DNA from: Owenia fusiformis
Taxonomy: Eukaryota > Annelida > Polychaeta > Sabellida > Oweniidae
Direction: 5' to 3'
NCBI GenBank assembly: GCA_903813345.2
Contig: CAIIXF020000003.1
Location: 29,341,248 to 29,405,247 of the forward strand
Length of the DNA: 64,000 bases
Position 1 is the first letter of the stretch. Every line of letters begins with the position of its first letter. The notes under the pieces are model-generated. The model ran no database searches and was not told the DNA's origin. It worked only from the letters and a program-made list of their open reading frames with translations. The position numbers were made by a program, and so were the translations under genes. Shown here in pieces: positions 12,240-24,928 of the stretch.

Positions 12240-12415
12240 ACATCCTGGACTTATAAGAAATGTTATTCAACTTACTTTGTCATTTTAGGAAATTACTATC
12301 TAATACTAGTATTTGGCACAAATGCACATCATTCAATTTCCTACTGGCCTATTATATTTCACCATCGGACTTAAAATGACAAAGATATGAGAAAAATATA
12401 GGTTCGTCGTTTTTT
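12240..12415. mobile_element. Short copy of the mariner-type inverted-repeat family
   Basis: Two inverted segments of the same kind as the ends of 14503-15102 lie almost back to back: tttgtcattttagg...ttcaatttcctac and aatgacaaagatatgag...cgttttttgacc. It is a shortened or internally deleted relative; outer limits are uncertain. Confidence 0.5.
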
Positions 12416-13358
12416 GACCCCATATCTTTGCCGAAAACAAGTATTTGTCGTGTGTTATTTCTTATATTATTATTTCTTAAAATTCTCTTATTGAGAAAAA
12501 TATAAAAATTCAGCATTTTCAAATAAAACGGTTCCCTTAACCACATATCAAATGTGTAAGAAAAATAGTTTAAACTTTCCACATGGCCTTTATCAATGTT
12601 TTTGTTGTGGTTATAAAGCCGTGTTGTATCTTGAAATTTGATCACATCAATGTCAGTCTTTTAATCTTAATTGGCAATTATCGCGTTTTGATGAGATGAA
12701 ACAATAGACAAATATCATTTATCTTCTCTTCAAAAGTTTATAATTTTAAGTAAGTTGAATACATCCAATTATCGAATACATGACCTTCAGATGTTTTTTT
12801 GTATTAAAAACACACCTACATTTGACCAATAGTATAGTTTCCATATAGCTTTTGAAATCTCGCTAAATCTCGTTTTTCGTGAGATTTTAAGAGATTTACA
12901 TATTAGACCTCTAATGACTTACATTACCTTCTTTTAAATGGCATATTTGAATTCAGTGAACTGTTTTCTCCTATATTAGCTTTGATTTACACAGTTATGT
13001 AATTTGAATAATTTTCTATGACAATTTAAAAAAAACTTGGGCCAAATCTCCATAGATGTAATGCTAAAATTCTTTAAAACCTTGGATTATTTGTATGTTA
13101 ACCAACATTTGCATGTTTAATCACAACATGTAGATAAACAGGGTCATCATGTGGTATATCATTTAAGTTTTATATAGATTCAACTAAGACTCTTTGATAA
13201 ATCATGAAATTAAGCCACTTAAAGATTTTAGCATGTAAGTGAATGGAACTCTAGCCCAAATTAAAAGCTGAATAAAAGATGGCAGCACTAGATTCCATTG
13301 CTTTTTCTGCTATTTAGAAACTATCCTATTTTATGCATTTTAAGTTAACATGACCTTG

Positions 13359-13636
13359 ATTTTTTCAAGCCATCAGTTCTTAGCGAAAACTGAAAGTGTT
13401 TTATTCCTATCATTTGTTGCCATGGTAATTTTTCAAGCAATCAGTTCTTAGCGAACACTGAAAGTGTTTTATTCCTATCATTTTTTGCCATGGTAATTTT
13501 TCAAGCAATTAGTTTTCAGCGAACACTGAAAGTGTTTTATTCCTATCATTTGTTACCATGGTAATTTTTCAAGCCATCGGTTCTTAGCGAATACTGAAAA
13601 TGTTTTATTCCTTGTATCATTTATGCCATGGTAACA
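13359..13636. repeat. Tandem repeat, four copies of about 67 bp
   Basis: Unit contains tttttcaagc, atcagttcttagcgaa, actgaaagtgttttattc, ctatcatttgttgccatgg. Copies begin near 13359, 13427, 13495 and 13563 and differ by a few bases each. Non-coding, between the divergent lectin genes. Confidence 0.85.
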
Positions 13637-14502
13637 TTTTTAACCATTGTAACAATGAATGCAGAATCAGAATAAAGCTGAATCATAGATCTAGCGATTA
13701 ATCAGATTTTAAATGATCAGACCATACTAAAACATTTTCTCATATTTTTCCATGAATGGATTGATAGAAAATAATTAATTAAAACAACCATATCAAAACA
13801 GCATGCAATGGGCTTGCATCGAATATTTTGTTAAGAGTGAATATCATCCCTACGCAAAGGTTAAATTGATAATCCCATTGGGAAAAAATCTGATGAACCC
13901 GTCAAAATTGTTGTAAAAAGACCCGAACGTCTATTAGAAAGTTAAGTTGTTCACTGACAACCAACCACTTGGTGACCCCAAAGACGACAATGGCCAGGCG
14001 CAGTTCATATCTTAGTATTGTTCAACAAACAAGCAACCATGAGGACATTTTGCTCTTCATGTGACAAACAAGCTCTATTGATCTAAGGTTGGCATACACA
14101 TAATGTGAAATGGTAAAGAATGCATCGGTACGTCGGTTGCAATATTGTTATCCTGTGCATCTGTAATTCAGGTATAGCACATTATTACTCGACTCAATGC
14201 TGCGTTTCAAGAATAAAACAGTGTAAGGTGTTAACTGTAAAAAAATCAAATTAATAACGTAGATTATAAATATTAAAACATAAGAAGCCAAACTTCTTTT
14301 TGAAATAAAGATAATGTCATATAAAGAGACACAAAAGAGATGCTTCATCTGGTTATCAGATTAGCTGAGACCACTAAAAAGATAAGTGTTTAAATAATTA
14401 CTGAAATATTGACCCTCTGTTTTAACCCGTGTTTATCTTTTCACATTTCGGATATGACACATACATTTAATGATATGATACATGTAAATGATGACAATGG
14501 TA

Positions 14503-15102
14503 CAGGGCGGTCAAATAAAACAGCAACCCTGCCACTTGTTTCCTCATATCTTTGTCATTTAGGAAAATTGCCCCCTGATGTTTGGAACATGTGAACATTA
14601 TTCAATCTCCTATCAGCCAATATTTCATGACCATCAGATTGATAGTTTCAATGTTACAGCGCTTTAAACAACATGCTCCAGAGGCCAATATTACATCGTC
14701 CAAAATGTTCATACCTGATTTCTACCTGTGGGATATGCCAAAGATAGAGTGTACAAAATGAACCTAAGGATAATTGCAAACCTCAAAAAGGAGATCATAA
14801 TTGTCATTCAAGCCATACCTACTGAGGATTGCAGTTGGGTCACAGACAACTTGTGCAGGTTTGCCTAAGCTCGATGCTGGGGCATGTTGTTTAAAGTGCT
14901 GTAAGATTGTGACTATCAGCCCAATGGTCCTGACATATTATAGGCCCAATGGTCCTGACATATTATAGGCCCAATGGTCCTGACATATTATAGGCTGATA
15001 GGAAATTGAATGATGTACGAGTGTGTAAAGTATCAGGGAGTAAATCAATAAAATGACAAAGATATGAGGAAAATACAGGGTTGCTGTTTTTTGACCACCC
15101 TG
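14503..15102. mobile_element. 600-bp mariner-type MITE
   Basis: Inverted ends of about 135 bp (14503-14640 and 14968-15102), outermost CAGGGYGGTCAAA, bounded by TA at 14501-14502 and 15103-15104. No coding capacity. Inside, next to the right arm, sits a triplicated 25-bp unit (14919-14993; ggcccaatggtcctgacat). The end sequence resembles that of the 939-bp element at 18407 only in its first bases (CAGGGCG). Confidence 0.75.
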
Positions 15103-15489
15103 TATGAGAACAATGCACATTATACAGAATTTACAATCAGGTATGATTTTTGTATTTTCATTCATCTGAGTGGATGGCTGAACATGTCCACTGAGAAAAA
15201 ATCTATTTTCAGAGAAGATCCACATGTCGGCACATCAAATCCAATAATTAAATTAATTTGCATCCAGAAGGGTAGAATGAGTGGTCGTGACACGGACACC
15301 CCCCCCCCCCCCTTAGATTCAGAGCAATTAAAATAACCAAGCCAGGCTAATTCTCAGAATTCACCTTTCTAAGAACTAATACATTATCTGATATTATTAA
15401 CATTGAGAGCACTCCCTAAAGTCAAAATAGTGCCAAAGCTCATATATCAGTCTATATTAAGAACATTCGAAGTTTAAAAGCATACGACA

Positions 15490-18400
15490 ATGTCTGAACA
15501 TACAAATCGACTCCTGTCTTGTTTCAAAATTGGTAAGTATTGTTAGTAATTTCTATCAAAGACAGTAAGATAAAACACGTCTAATAACATTAGAATGGCG
15601 GCATTTGCAGCGTGGAGTTTTACATTTTTAGTGTGCAGGTGTGGGTCGCATCATGAAATCTCAACACTTACAAAAGAGGAAATGGCCCAATAAACGGTTT
15701 AAAGAACTGAATTATAAATGATTGACACACCATAAACAGTATAAATCTTAATTTAAAATGGTCTATTTCAGTTGGGGTTCTGGCGTTACTGATGACATGC
15801 GTATCTTCTAAATCTGTCCGTGGAACATCACGCAAGGGTAGCCTACTTTTCAGATTTATATTTTATTATATTAATTAGTGGACTTATTGAAGATTCAAAG
15901 TGCAGAAATGCATGAAATGGAGGAAAATATTTAGATTCTCCAAATAATAAAAATGGTAACCATAAAAATAGAAAAATGATACATTGTTGTAAAAATCTTA
16001 AGTTTTCCAGGAATTAAGTTCATGAACCTTGAGGATTTTAGAAAATAGACATGACAAGGATTGATACGAGCCCAAAATTATTCTTGAATTGTGACAATTT
16101 TTTGTTAACCCCACTCGCTAGATCTGATTCTCTTTTTACTTTCAAAATCCAGAACGCAAATAAAAAACATGGACGAATGTGATCACTTTGTAATCCGAAC
16201 ACTTTTAGTAGGTCCAAATGGCGTTCGGATTTGGTACATCTCGGCTTGTATTTGCGAATGCAACTTTCGGCAGCTGTCGGCTACCGGCTTAACCTACTAA
16301 TATATGACCAACTCATTAAATTGAAAGGAATTGTAAGAATTAAATGAGTGCCCATGAAATAATAGGTTAATCCGGTATTTGACAGGCGAAAGTTAAATTC
16401 GTGAATACAAGCTTATTGTAGTAGCATTATCTGTTAATTTTTGAAAAAATAGAAAATTGTCCATGGGACGCAAACTGGGAACAAGGACCAGATTTCTGCT
16501 ACTATTTCACTACAAGTGTTGTAAGAATACGACCAGGCGGACTGGCTGCTGCAGATGCGCAATGTAAGGCTACAAATAGCAGACTGGGGATAGTCAGTAT
16601 TGGAACAATAGCAGAACAGGTAAATGAAGATGACATGTTAGATTAGAAATATATGTAACCAATGAGAGATAAAATAATGTTTGCTGATTCAAATTGACAA
16701 CTGCATTTCAGAACTTTCTCAAAAATATCATGAGAAGCAAATATGAGTCTTATTGGATAGGAAGAAATGTGAAAACTTGGTTTGATGGAACACCTTGGGA
16801 TCAAGCAGTAGCGTAAGTAATTATAATACATCTTTCAGAGAAGTGCTTGTGTAATGGCAGGATATGAAACACAAAGGAATCATGCGGGGAAATGTATTTT
16901 TGCTTCATTTACATGAAGGATGATGCCTGAAGGATGATGCCTTCACAAGTACAATTCGTTAATCATGTAGATTGAATGATTTCAATAGATTTTCTTTCAT
17001 AGATATAATTTCAATAAAATTATTTTCAGTAACGCGGCATGGGCTGTAAACGAACCAAAAATGTTCAATGACTTTGCATATATAAACAAACAAACTGGCA
17101 CATGGAAGAGTGAAATAGACACATTTGCTGGTGTTTACTCTGAATATAGAACACTGTGCAAGTTCAGGAGAATATCCGTAACAACCCTCGAACCAATCAC
17201 GAATAAACCAACCACAACTGCTCAACTAACAACTACACCACCACCACCAACAACGATAACAACAAATCCAACCACTACTTACAAAACATCCACTTTCAAA
17301 CTAACCACTACCGTAAAGCCAAAGACTACACCTCGTACTGATGGAAAGGAGGTATGTCCAGCTGGGGACAACTGGGAACAAGGACCAGACTTCTGTTACT
17401 ATTTCACTACAAGTGTTGTAAGAATACAACCAGGCGGACTGGCTGCTGCAGATGCTCAATGTAAGGCTACAAATAGAAGACTAGGGATAACCAGCATTGC
17501 AACAATAGCAGAACAGGTAAATGAAGATGAAATATTGGATTAGAAATACATGTAACCAATGAGAGATAAAGGAATATTGGCTGATTGAAATTGACAATTG
17601 CATTGCAGAACTTTCTCAAGAATATCATGAGTAGCAGGTATGAGTCTTATTGGATAGGAAGAAATGTGAAAACTTGGTTTGACGGGACTCCTTGGGATCA
17701 AGCAGTAGCGTAAGTAATTATAATACATCTTTCAGAGAAGTGCTTGTGTAATGGCAGGATATGAAACACAAAGGAATCATGAGGGGAAGTGTATTTTTGT
17801 TTCATTTACATGAAGGATGATGCCTGAAGGATGATGCCTACACAAGTACAATTCGTTAATGAATGATTTCAATAGATTTTCTTTCATAGATATAATTTCA
17901 ATAAAATTATTTTCAGTAACGCGGCATGGGCTGTAAACGAACCAAGAAATTTCAATGACTTTGCATATATAAACAAACAAACTGGCACATGGAAGAGTGA
18001 AATAGACACATTTGCTGGTGTTTACTCTGAATATAGAACACTGTGCAAGTTCAAGAGAATATCCGTAACAACCCTCGAACCAATCACGAATAAACCAACC
18101 ACAACTGCTCAACTAACAACTACACCACCACCACCAACAACGATAACAACAAATCCAACCACTACTTACAAAACATCCACTTTCAAACTAACCACTACCG
18201 TAAAGCCAAAGACTACACCTCGTACTGATGGAAAGGAGGTATGTCCAGCTGGGGACAACTGGGAACAAGGACCAGACTTCTGTTACTATTTCACTACAAG
18301 TGTTGTAAGAATACGACCACGTGGACTGGCAGATGTACAATGTAAGGCTACAAATAGCAGACTGGGGATAATTAGCATTGCAACAATAGCAGAACAGGTA

Positions 18401-20795
18401 AATGTACAGGGCGTTCAATAAGTATTGCTAATTTTGTAATAACTTTTGTTATCTTCCTTTTTTCTTCATGAAACTTGCACAACCTAAGTAACACATATTT
18501 GACCTTATCCTATCCTAATTTCCGGACAACCGACTTAGTATTGACAAAGTTATGGTTACTATAGTAACCATTGTCACGGGTACGCGGGGCAACTTTAAGG
18601 GTTTACATGACAAATTATTGTTATACATCAAAGTAACACTTCGATGAATAAAAACTGCTCCTATGGTCAAATCCTGATGTTGTCAGTTTAAATGATATGT
18701 ATTATCTAACAACGATCAATGACATCACAATATGTATAGTACATTAATTATCAAAGGAGTAGATGGTGATGTCATTCCCCCTTGAAACAAAATGGCTGAT
18801 AGAAAGGCTGTCCTGCCAAGCAGTATTGACATATAGGTTCCACCAGGATAATGGCCTGCTCACAGATCCTCTATTGTCCAAAATTCAATAACAGAGCTTG
18901 GGATCCATTGCCCCACGCAGCATATTCCCCAGATAATGTCCCACTTGATTTTGCTGTATTCGCCCCAGCGAAAAGAGATCTGAGAGGAATATCACACCAG
19001 AATCTCAATCAACTGATTTCTGCAGTGATTTCTGCACCTCCCTAGCCACACGCTTCGAGGGTGGCCTCTTTTGAGCACCTCATGAAGTGAAAATGGATCA
19101 TGAAGTTTTACATTATACTGCTTTCAATACTCAAAATGTTGTCCAAAGTGACTTCAGAACTGCCCCGCATATCAATGACACTGGTTACCTTAGTAACCAT
19201 AACTTTACTAATACTAATTCAATTCACTTGAAATCTTTATTGTTCAAAGTCAGATACATGTACCTTATGTTGTGAAAGTTCTATGAAGAAAAAGCAAAGA
19301 GAACAAAAAATATAGCAAAATTAGCAATACTTATTGAACGCCCTGTAGATGCAATATTAGACTAGAAATAATGAGAGGTCGAGTGAAAAGAATATGCGCT
19401 GATTAAAAAATAACAATTGCATTGCAGAACTTTCTCAAGAATATCATGAGTAAGAAAGATTACCCTTATTGGATAGGAAGCTACACGAACACTTGGTTTG
19501 ACGGAACATTTTGGGATCCAGCGGTAGCGTAAGTAATATCCACCTAATATTTTGAGTCACCCCTCCACCGAAGGGTACATCTCACTTGACTTTAATTGAA
19601 AAGGATTGGTATCGATATGGCGAACTGAATTGAACACATGTTTCTCTCAAACCAGTCATCATTCACAGAGATAAACATCGTAATGTATTCCTTTAATTTT
19701 ACATTATTTATGTGTTTGCATATATGTTCCCGGTTTTATCTGTAAAAATCTTATTTTTAGAAACGTGGCATGGGCATTAAATGAACCAAGAGTGTTCAAT
19801 GACTTTGCATACATAAGCAGACACACTGGCGCATGGAAGAGTGAAATAGACTCATTCGCTGGCGTGTACTCTGAATATAGAACACTGTGCAAGTTCAGAA
19901 GGCTGGTCGTTATTACAACAGATCCTACACTAACCACAACTTCTAGACTAAGCACAATACCCGGACTAAGCACAACTATGGGAGTTGAACCAACCACAAC
20001 TCTTAGTCCAACCACAACTCCAGAACCAACCACAACTCCTAAACCAACCACAACAACTCTTAGACCAACCACAACTCCTAGACCAAACACAACTCAAAAA
20101 CCAACTACAACTCCTAAACTTACCACAACTCCAAGACCAACTACAGCTCTGAGATCGACAACTTTAAGTCAACCTGTTCTGACAACAATTGGAGAATCCT
20201 TACATAGGTATGTTACTAAAATATCATCTAGAACAATAAAATCAATCGCGTTAATCATTACGACACTTAATAATTTAATCAAAGCTGGTGCCTGATTATT
20301 TCTTTGTTTTGTTGAAGCTGTGAGTGTAGATTGATGCTTGAAGTAACAAAGAACTGTACAAACAACACATCATTTAGCTGCGTGGAGACTTCACTAATAT
20401 ACGAATTCCCAGACACCAGCCTCGTGGTTACAAGTGGTTGCCAAGGATGTCTTGAAATGTTTCGTGTCTGCCCTGAAGATTGCTTCACGACAGCGATATC
20501 ATTCTGGGGAACAGGAGGACTCTCGCACACCATCATTGAAGACACCCCATGGGGACCAAGATCAAAGACTTTGGGACAATTGTTCTGTGAGAGGCACTTT
20601 GATAACATTCCTTCACCAGGTGGCACCATTGTCTCATCATACAAGATGGCGGAGTGTGAAATAGAAAGCAGACAGAACGTCTTCAACCAGAAGTTGTGTT
20701 GTGTCATGTATGAGGTTCCAATAGCAGGATTCGTTCCTGTGTGGGATTATAACTGCAATGGCATCATAGAAAACGATGAAGCCAGCATCGTGTAA
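15490..20795 (+). CDS. Secreted triple C-type lectin / mucin-like protein
   Basis: Exons: 15490-15532, 15772-15837, 16453-16619, 16712-16812, 17030-17516, 17609-17709, 17917-18397, 19428-19528, 19761-20207, 20318-20795; 2472 bases, 823 residues. The signal peptide core (VGVLALLMTCVSS) crosses the first intron. C-type lectin-like domains lie about 37-173, 232-370 and 428-563, each split into three exons exactly as in the membrane mucin gene. Motifs: FCYYFTTSVVRI, QCKATN, SYWIGRNVKTWFDGT, WAVNEP, LCKF. Short Thr/Pro linkers follow each domain; the third is a PTTTP repeat of about 90 residues. The final exon encodes an unrelated Cys-rich domain of 158 residues (CTNN, GCQGC, VCPEDCF, LCCVMY) ending in DYNCNGIIENDE, which resembles an EF-hand-type Ca loop. 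No membrane helix, so probably secreted. Confidence 0.85.
16640..18397 (+). repeat. Tandem segmental duplication within the lectin gene, period 887 bp
   Basis: About 16640-17520 and 17535-18397 match along both exons and introns: exon pairs 16712/17609 and 17030/17917 start the same way, and the introns 16813-17029 and 17710-17916 are almost identical including the aggatgatgcctgaaggatga words. One copy of a lectin domain plus linker was therefore gained by a recent unequal exchange. A 12-base indel in the second intron copy and a 6-base coding indel separate the copies. Confidence 0.85.
18407..19345 (-). mobile_element. Degenerate mariner transposon in lectin intron 7
   Basis: Inverted ends of about 31 bp (CAGGGCGTTCAATAAGTATT and complement) with TA on both sides (18405-18406, 19346-19347); removing it restores the intron seen in the paralogous gene. 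Part of the interior (about 18850-19045) translates on the + strand as HAAYSPDNVPLDFAVFAPA then RDLRG, close to the mariner DD34D segment 'H.PYSPDLAP.DfhLFgplK..LrG'. The rest of the transposase is missing, so this is a 939-bp deletion derivative. It sits only seven bases after the exon 7 donor. Confidence 0.82.
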
Positions 20796-23700
20796 TATAT
20801 ATTCGTTGTAATATGTTGTCACATAAAAGTGTATTTGCAGTATTAAGCAAGAACTTGCATTTTGAGAGCCTGAGTTTTTATATCACATAGAAAACGCAAA
20901 GACAACTTGATTTTACAGGCAAGGTTTTGGTAAGAAACGTCCAAAAATGGGGACGAGCGCAACCTTCTTTTAAATAGTCTATATTAAGAACGATGAAAAT
21001 GTGAAATGAATTGTTGGTTACAAACTTGTTGAAAATACTTAACAGAGAAAACAGAATGAAAAAATAGATTTTAATACGAAGAAACATCCCTGAAAATCCG
21101 AAATGAATTTCTGAAACAGTTTGGCTTAAACGTGTAGACAGACTTTACACTCAATTTTTCGGTATAGAAAATTCAATATGGTCGCTTCGATTACCCAGCA
21201 TGCCCAAAATCTAATCAGACTAGTTTCACTGGCGGATCCAGTGGATCCATCCCCCCCCCTCCTCTGGGTGGGCCCAAAACTCGTCTGAGTCCATTTTTAT
21301 CCTGGAAACTCTCTTGTATAGGGTTTATGAAAAAGACCGACCAGCGACCAGTCACTCTCCACACTTGGGTACACATGGTCGTTGGTCGGCTGTCGATCTT
21401 ACACAAAAATATGAATATATGCAAAATAAGAAGAGGAAAATAAAACTAATTACTAGGAATCCATTGTCTAAAGTACCTTTACAAGGTCGTGATTAAAATG
21501 TGTTTAGCTATTTTAAATTACGATCGATGAAAAACGCACATGAAAAACGTAACATCGTCGTCTGTAATGCCATACTTTTAGTGATGTCTCAGCTGTTAGA
21601 ACGGTCATTCCACATATAAGCAGACATTCGTGTCGCCAAGGGTTTTTTCTCAACCGTTAATAGATATATATAGAATTCTTTTAAGAACATCTACTTAGGA
21701 CCAATACCCACTTGTACAACCACCAAACAGCAAATTTTAATTGTTTGGTGGTAAGTGAGAATTTTTTTTAACTTAATTTGCTGACAAATTCCTCAGGTAC
21801 GTTATGTCGCCAGAGTGCATAGTGATGTTTTATAAGCATAACTGAAGTAGTTATAGATTTCAGAACACATCCAAACTTCCTGAAAAGATACCTGTGTGTA
21901 TATACTGCATTTTACTAACGTTTCGAGTAATTTAATCCTTTCCAACCTAATAATCAGATGCCTGGAACCCATGTCGCCAGTTTTTTTTCTAAAATACCAC
22001 TTTAGATATTTCAATTTCTAGAGAATGCACGAATCACTTAAATGTTTAACCCAAAGTGATATTTTATCAGAAAATTATTTATCAAAATGCATGCAAAGTT
22101 TCAAAACTGTATTCTATCCAGAACAAAAGTTATGGGTCATAAAGGTGTCATTTTTCAATTCAAAAGATAAGGATTTTAAGGTACGTTACAACATTTCCCA
22201 ACATTTTGTAATAGCTTGATGGAATTAGTAAATAAATTCTTGAATATGACAAGGCGGACATTCAATATAATGTGCTCATTACCTTTGTTCGCTCTGTTAT
22301 ATTGCTTTATTGGAACATGTAATGAGTTTTCCTCATGTACGTTGCAATAAGGTACGTTACGGAAAGTGCGAAATAAGTTGATTAACTCAGCAATAAATGC
22401 TGCTAACCCAGTGGAGGAGATCATCACGTGATCTCATGATACGCCATACTTTATTTGCAATCAAATGAAATGGGATTTCTTCATAAAAATCCCTAAATAA
22501 TACAGCAATCGCGTAAGTACAACACCTGTATCTTTTGCCTAAGCAAAGCTGGTTAATCAAAGATCTAGGATATCCCGATTCGGTTGAAAGATATTCCGAT
22601 TCGGTTGAAAGATATTCTAAATAAGCAACTTAATTGGTCATTGTTAAAACATGATGTCAACTTTTTTCCCAAATCGCTACGACTTGAGTTTTATATCAAT
22701 TAAGCTACGTTGCTTTTGATAACGTCGCTTAATACTTGTTTTATTTCTGTCTTAATAGTGGTAACTAACCCGGGAATTCACAATTTGTTGCTGAATATGG
22801 CCAAGACTAAACCAGAAATTCAAAAGAATTAAAGAGAAAGAAAGAAAAGAATCGAGGGACAAAAATACCTTGAAAAGTAACGTATCAGATGAAGGCTGTC
22901 AAATTCATTTGGTTAAAGATCCGAAAGATGCGCAGTCAGAAAGAATGAGCTTGAACTTCGTGACAAAGTCAAACCTTTGAAAGGGACATTCAAGCTACAT
23001 GCAATTTCTGGGATCGGGAACAACATTGTCATGATGAGCGATGTCAGCTGTTATTGCAAACACTGTTTAAACGGAGACTTTTGTGACAAGTGGACTGGAG
23101 CAAAACTCACTAATACAAAGTCTAAAAATCAATCCAGCTCAGAGAAAAGTGATGTAAACAATAATGCACAAGTAAACAACGAAATATCAGCAATGAGATA
23201 CATCAAAGATGAGTTTTGTGCTGCGTTATATGATAGAAATTGGTATATTGGAAAGATTGTGGACAGAGATGAGAAATTAATTTCATGAAGAAAAAAGGCA
23301 GTTATTCCAATGGCCCAAGAAAACCGATCTAATTTAGGTTAAGGAAAATGATATTTTGTGTAAAATTTCAGACCCACTTGCAACTGGGAAGCACGCACGA
23401 ATGATGAAAATCGCCGCCAGTGACATCTAGTGAAAACGTTGGCTAAAACCTTATTCCAGTGAAGTAAACATTTGACATTTGTAAAGGAACGAAATGTTAA
23501 GTAGATTTATGCGACGTTCTCTTTCATATGCCTCTGCAATGAAGCATTTTATGTTTTGTTGTTTTGTTGTTTAAGAAGTTGTTATTGTTTGTAGTTGGTC
23601 ATATCACGAGTTTATATTCTTCTAAACAAATAAGTAAATGGTATTGATCGAGTTAAAATGTTTTGATAATGATATTAAGATACGTTATTATTTTGTAATT

Positions 23701-24928
23701 TTGTAATTTTGTATCTCTATTAAAAGATATAAAATGGTTTATGGTGACAATACAATGGACAGGAGCTTGTGTTTTAAGACTTTGGATATATACGAGAAAG
23801 ATTCGGTGGATTAACAATTGCGTCAATTTTTACTTTAAGCGACGTTGTTTTGCACTGACAAGTTTAACTTATTTCTGATTATTACTAGATGTCTTTGCCA
23901 CATACAAATATATGATGATTTGAAAGCGAAATCCCATAGTTTCATTGTATGCCCAAAATAACTTTTCACATGTTGTGTTAAACATCATGAGAATACATGA
24001 CAGTGTTGCGTTTTGTAAAACAATTTTTTGAGAAGCGACGGCATTTATGCATTACAACGTAAATTTATGTTATTTCTTGATTAAAATGATTAGTGATTTC
24101 CCAAATGCAATTAATAGTTTTGTTTCTTAGTGATCTATAGAATAGAGATTACCAGAGGAAGACATCGCATATCAAGTTAGCTAAAATCCCCTTAGAATAA
24201 AACAGGTATCCAGAACGAATCTTAAACTATACGCTTTTTATAATTTTACACCTCTTATTTTCAAAATAGTGTAACTTTTGATATATAAAAGTTAAAATGC
24301 CAAAACTTGGGGATTTTATAGAGGATACATAAAACAAAATCAAAATCTGAAAATGAATGCAATGAAACAAAGTTCATTTTTCAAAAGTTTGGAACCTTAA
24401 ATGTCTCCTTATATGTGGAATGACTGAGAAAATCTATTTCATTCTCATTAGTCACTTTGAATCATGATGAGAAAACGCACGTAACATTATATTTTATGTT
24501 CAATATGAAAAAACGAACTTAATATTGTCGGTCTTTAAAATCGCGTCGTCATCCTTTTAAAGATTAATACGTAATGTTTGATTTCTCAGTTGTTAAACGT
24601 CAATCTGCTCAAATGACAAACAAAGCTTTCCAATGGTGTGCTTAAATGGCTAGTTACTTTTAAGAGGATGCACCTAACCGTGTTAATAATGACAATAACA
24701 AATCATGTATTAGATAGTTAACTGCTAAGAGGGAATAGGGGTGGATACATCCCAGGGTTCATATAGATGTTCATCGTAGGATTCATATGTTCATTTCAAT
24801 TTTCAATAAATAAATTCATACATGTACGGTAAAACCTTAATGAACACTTTGAGTGAACACCTAGAAACCTGTCTAGTAAACACCTATTTTCAGCACATAC
24901 TCCACTATTCTGAGTAGTTGCGATTTGA
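20796..24928. other. Intergenic region, repeats and one decayed ORF
   Basis: Between the 3' ends of the secreted lectin gene and the BtaA-like gene. It contains a C-rich repeat fragment (21228-21300), the ORF at 22977-23288, and a 24-base inverted match 21605-21628 / 24400-24423 (23 of 24 identical; tcattccacatataag core). 23400-24380 is AT-rich with nothing recognised. I see no RNA gene. Confidence 0.5.
22977..23288 (+). pseudogene. Intronless unknown ORF with Cys cluster, probably decayed
   Basis: Open frame of 103 codons without an ATG at its start (the frame continues upstream as KVKPLKGTFKLH). Visible parts: a CxCxxC...C cluster (SCYCKHCLNGDFCDKW) about residues 25-40, a polar linker, then FCAALYDRNWYIGKIVD, which looks like a small Tudor/SH3-type strand pair. 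Just after the stop, another frame contains FQWPKK and ILCKISDPLATG, which fit the same protein family as I remember it from uncharacterised marine invertebrate proteins. So this is likely a fragmentary copy, perhaps of a mobile element gene. Family and function unknown. Confidence 0.35.

Larger units (their letters stand above)
11725..15489. other. 3.8-kb spacer between the divergent lectin genes
   Basis: Probable shared upstream region of the two head-to-head lectin genes. It holds no ORF I believe. Contents: a small mariner-type inverted-repeat element (about 12240-12415), four 67-bp tandem repeats (13359-13636), a second element of the same family (14503-15102) and a C-run (15299-15312). 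I found no convincing TATA box or shared motif beside either start codon. Confidence 0.6.

Noticed and set aside
20331-20707. Overlapping frames on both strands around the last exon of the secreted lectin gene
   Set aside because: Only the + strand frame joins in phase to the preceding exon and carries the Cys pattern; the - strand 142-codon frame is its shadow.
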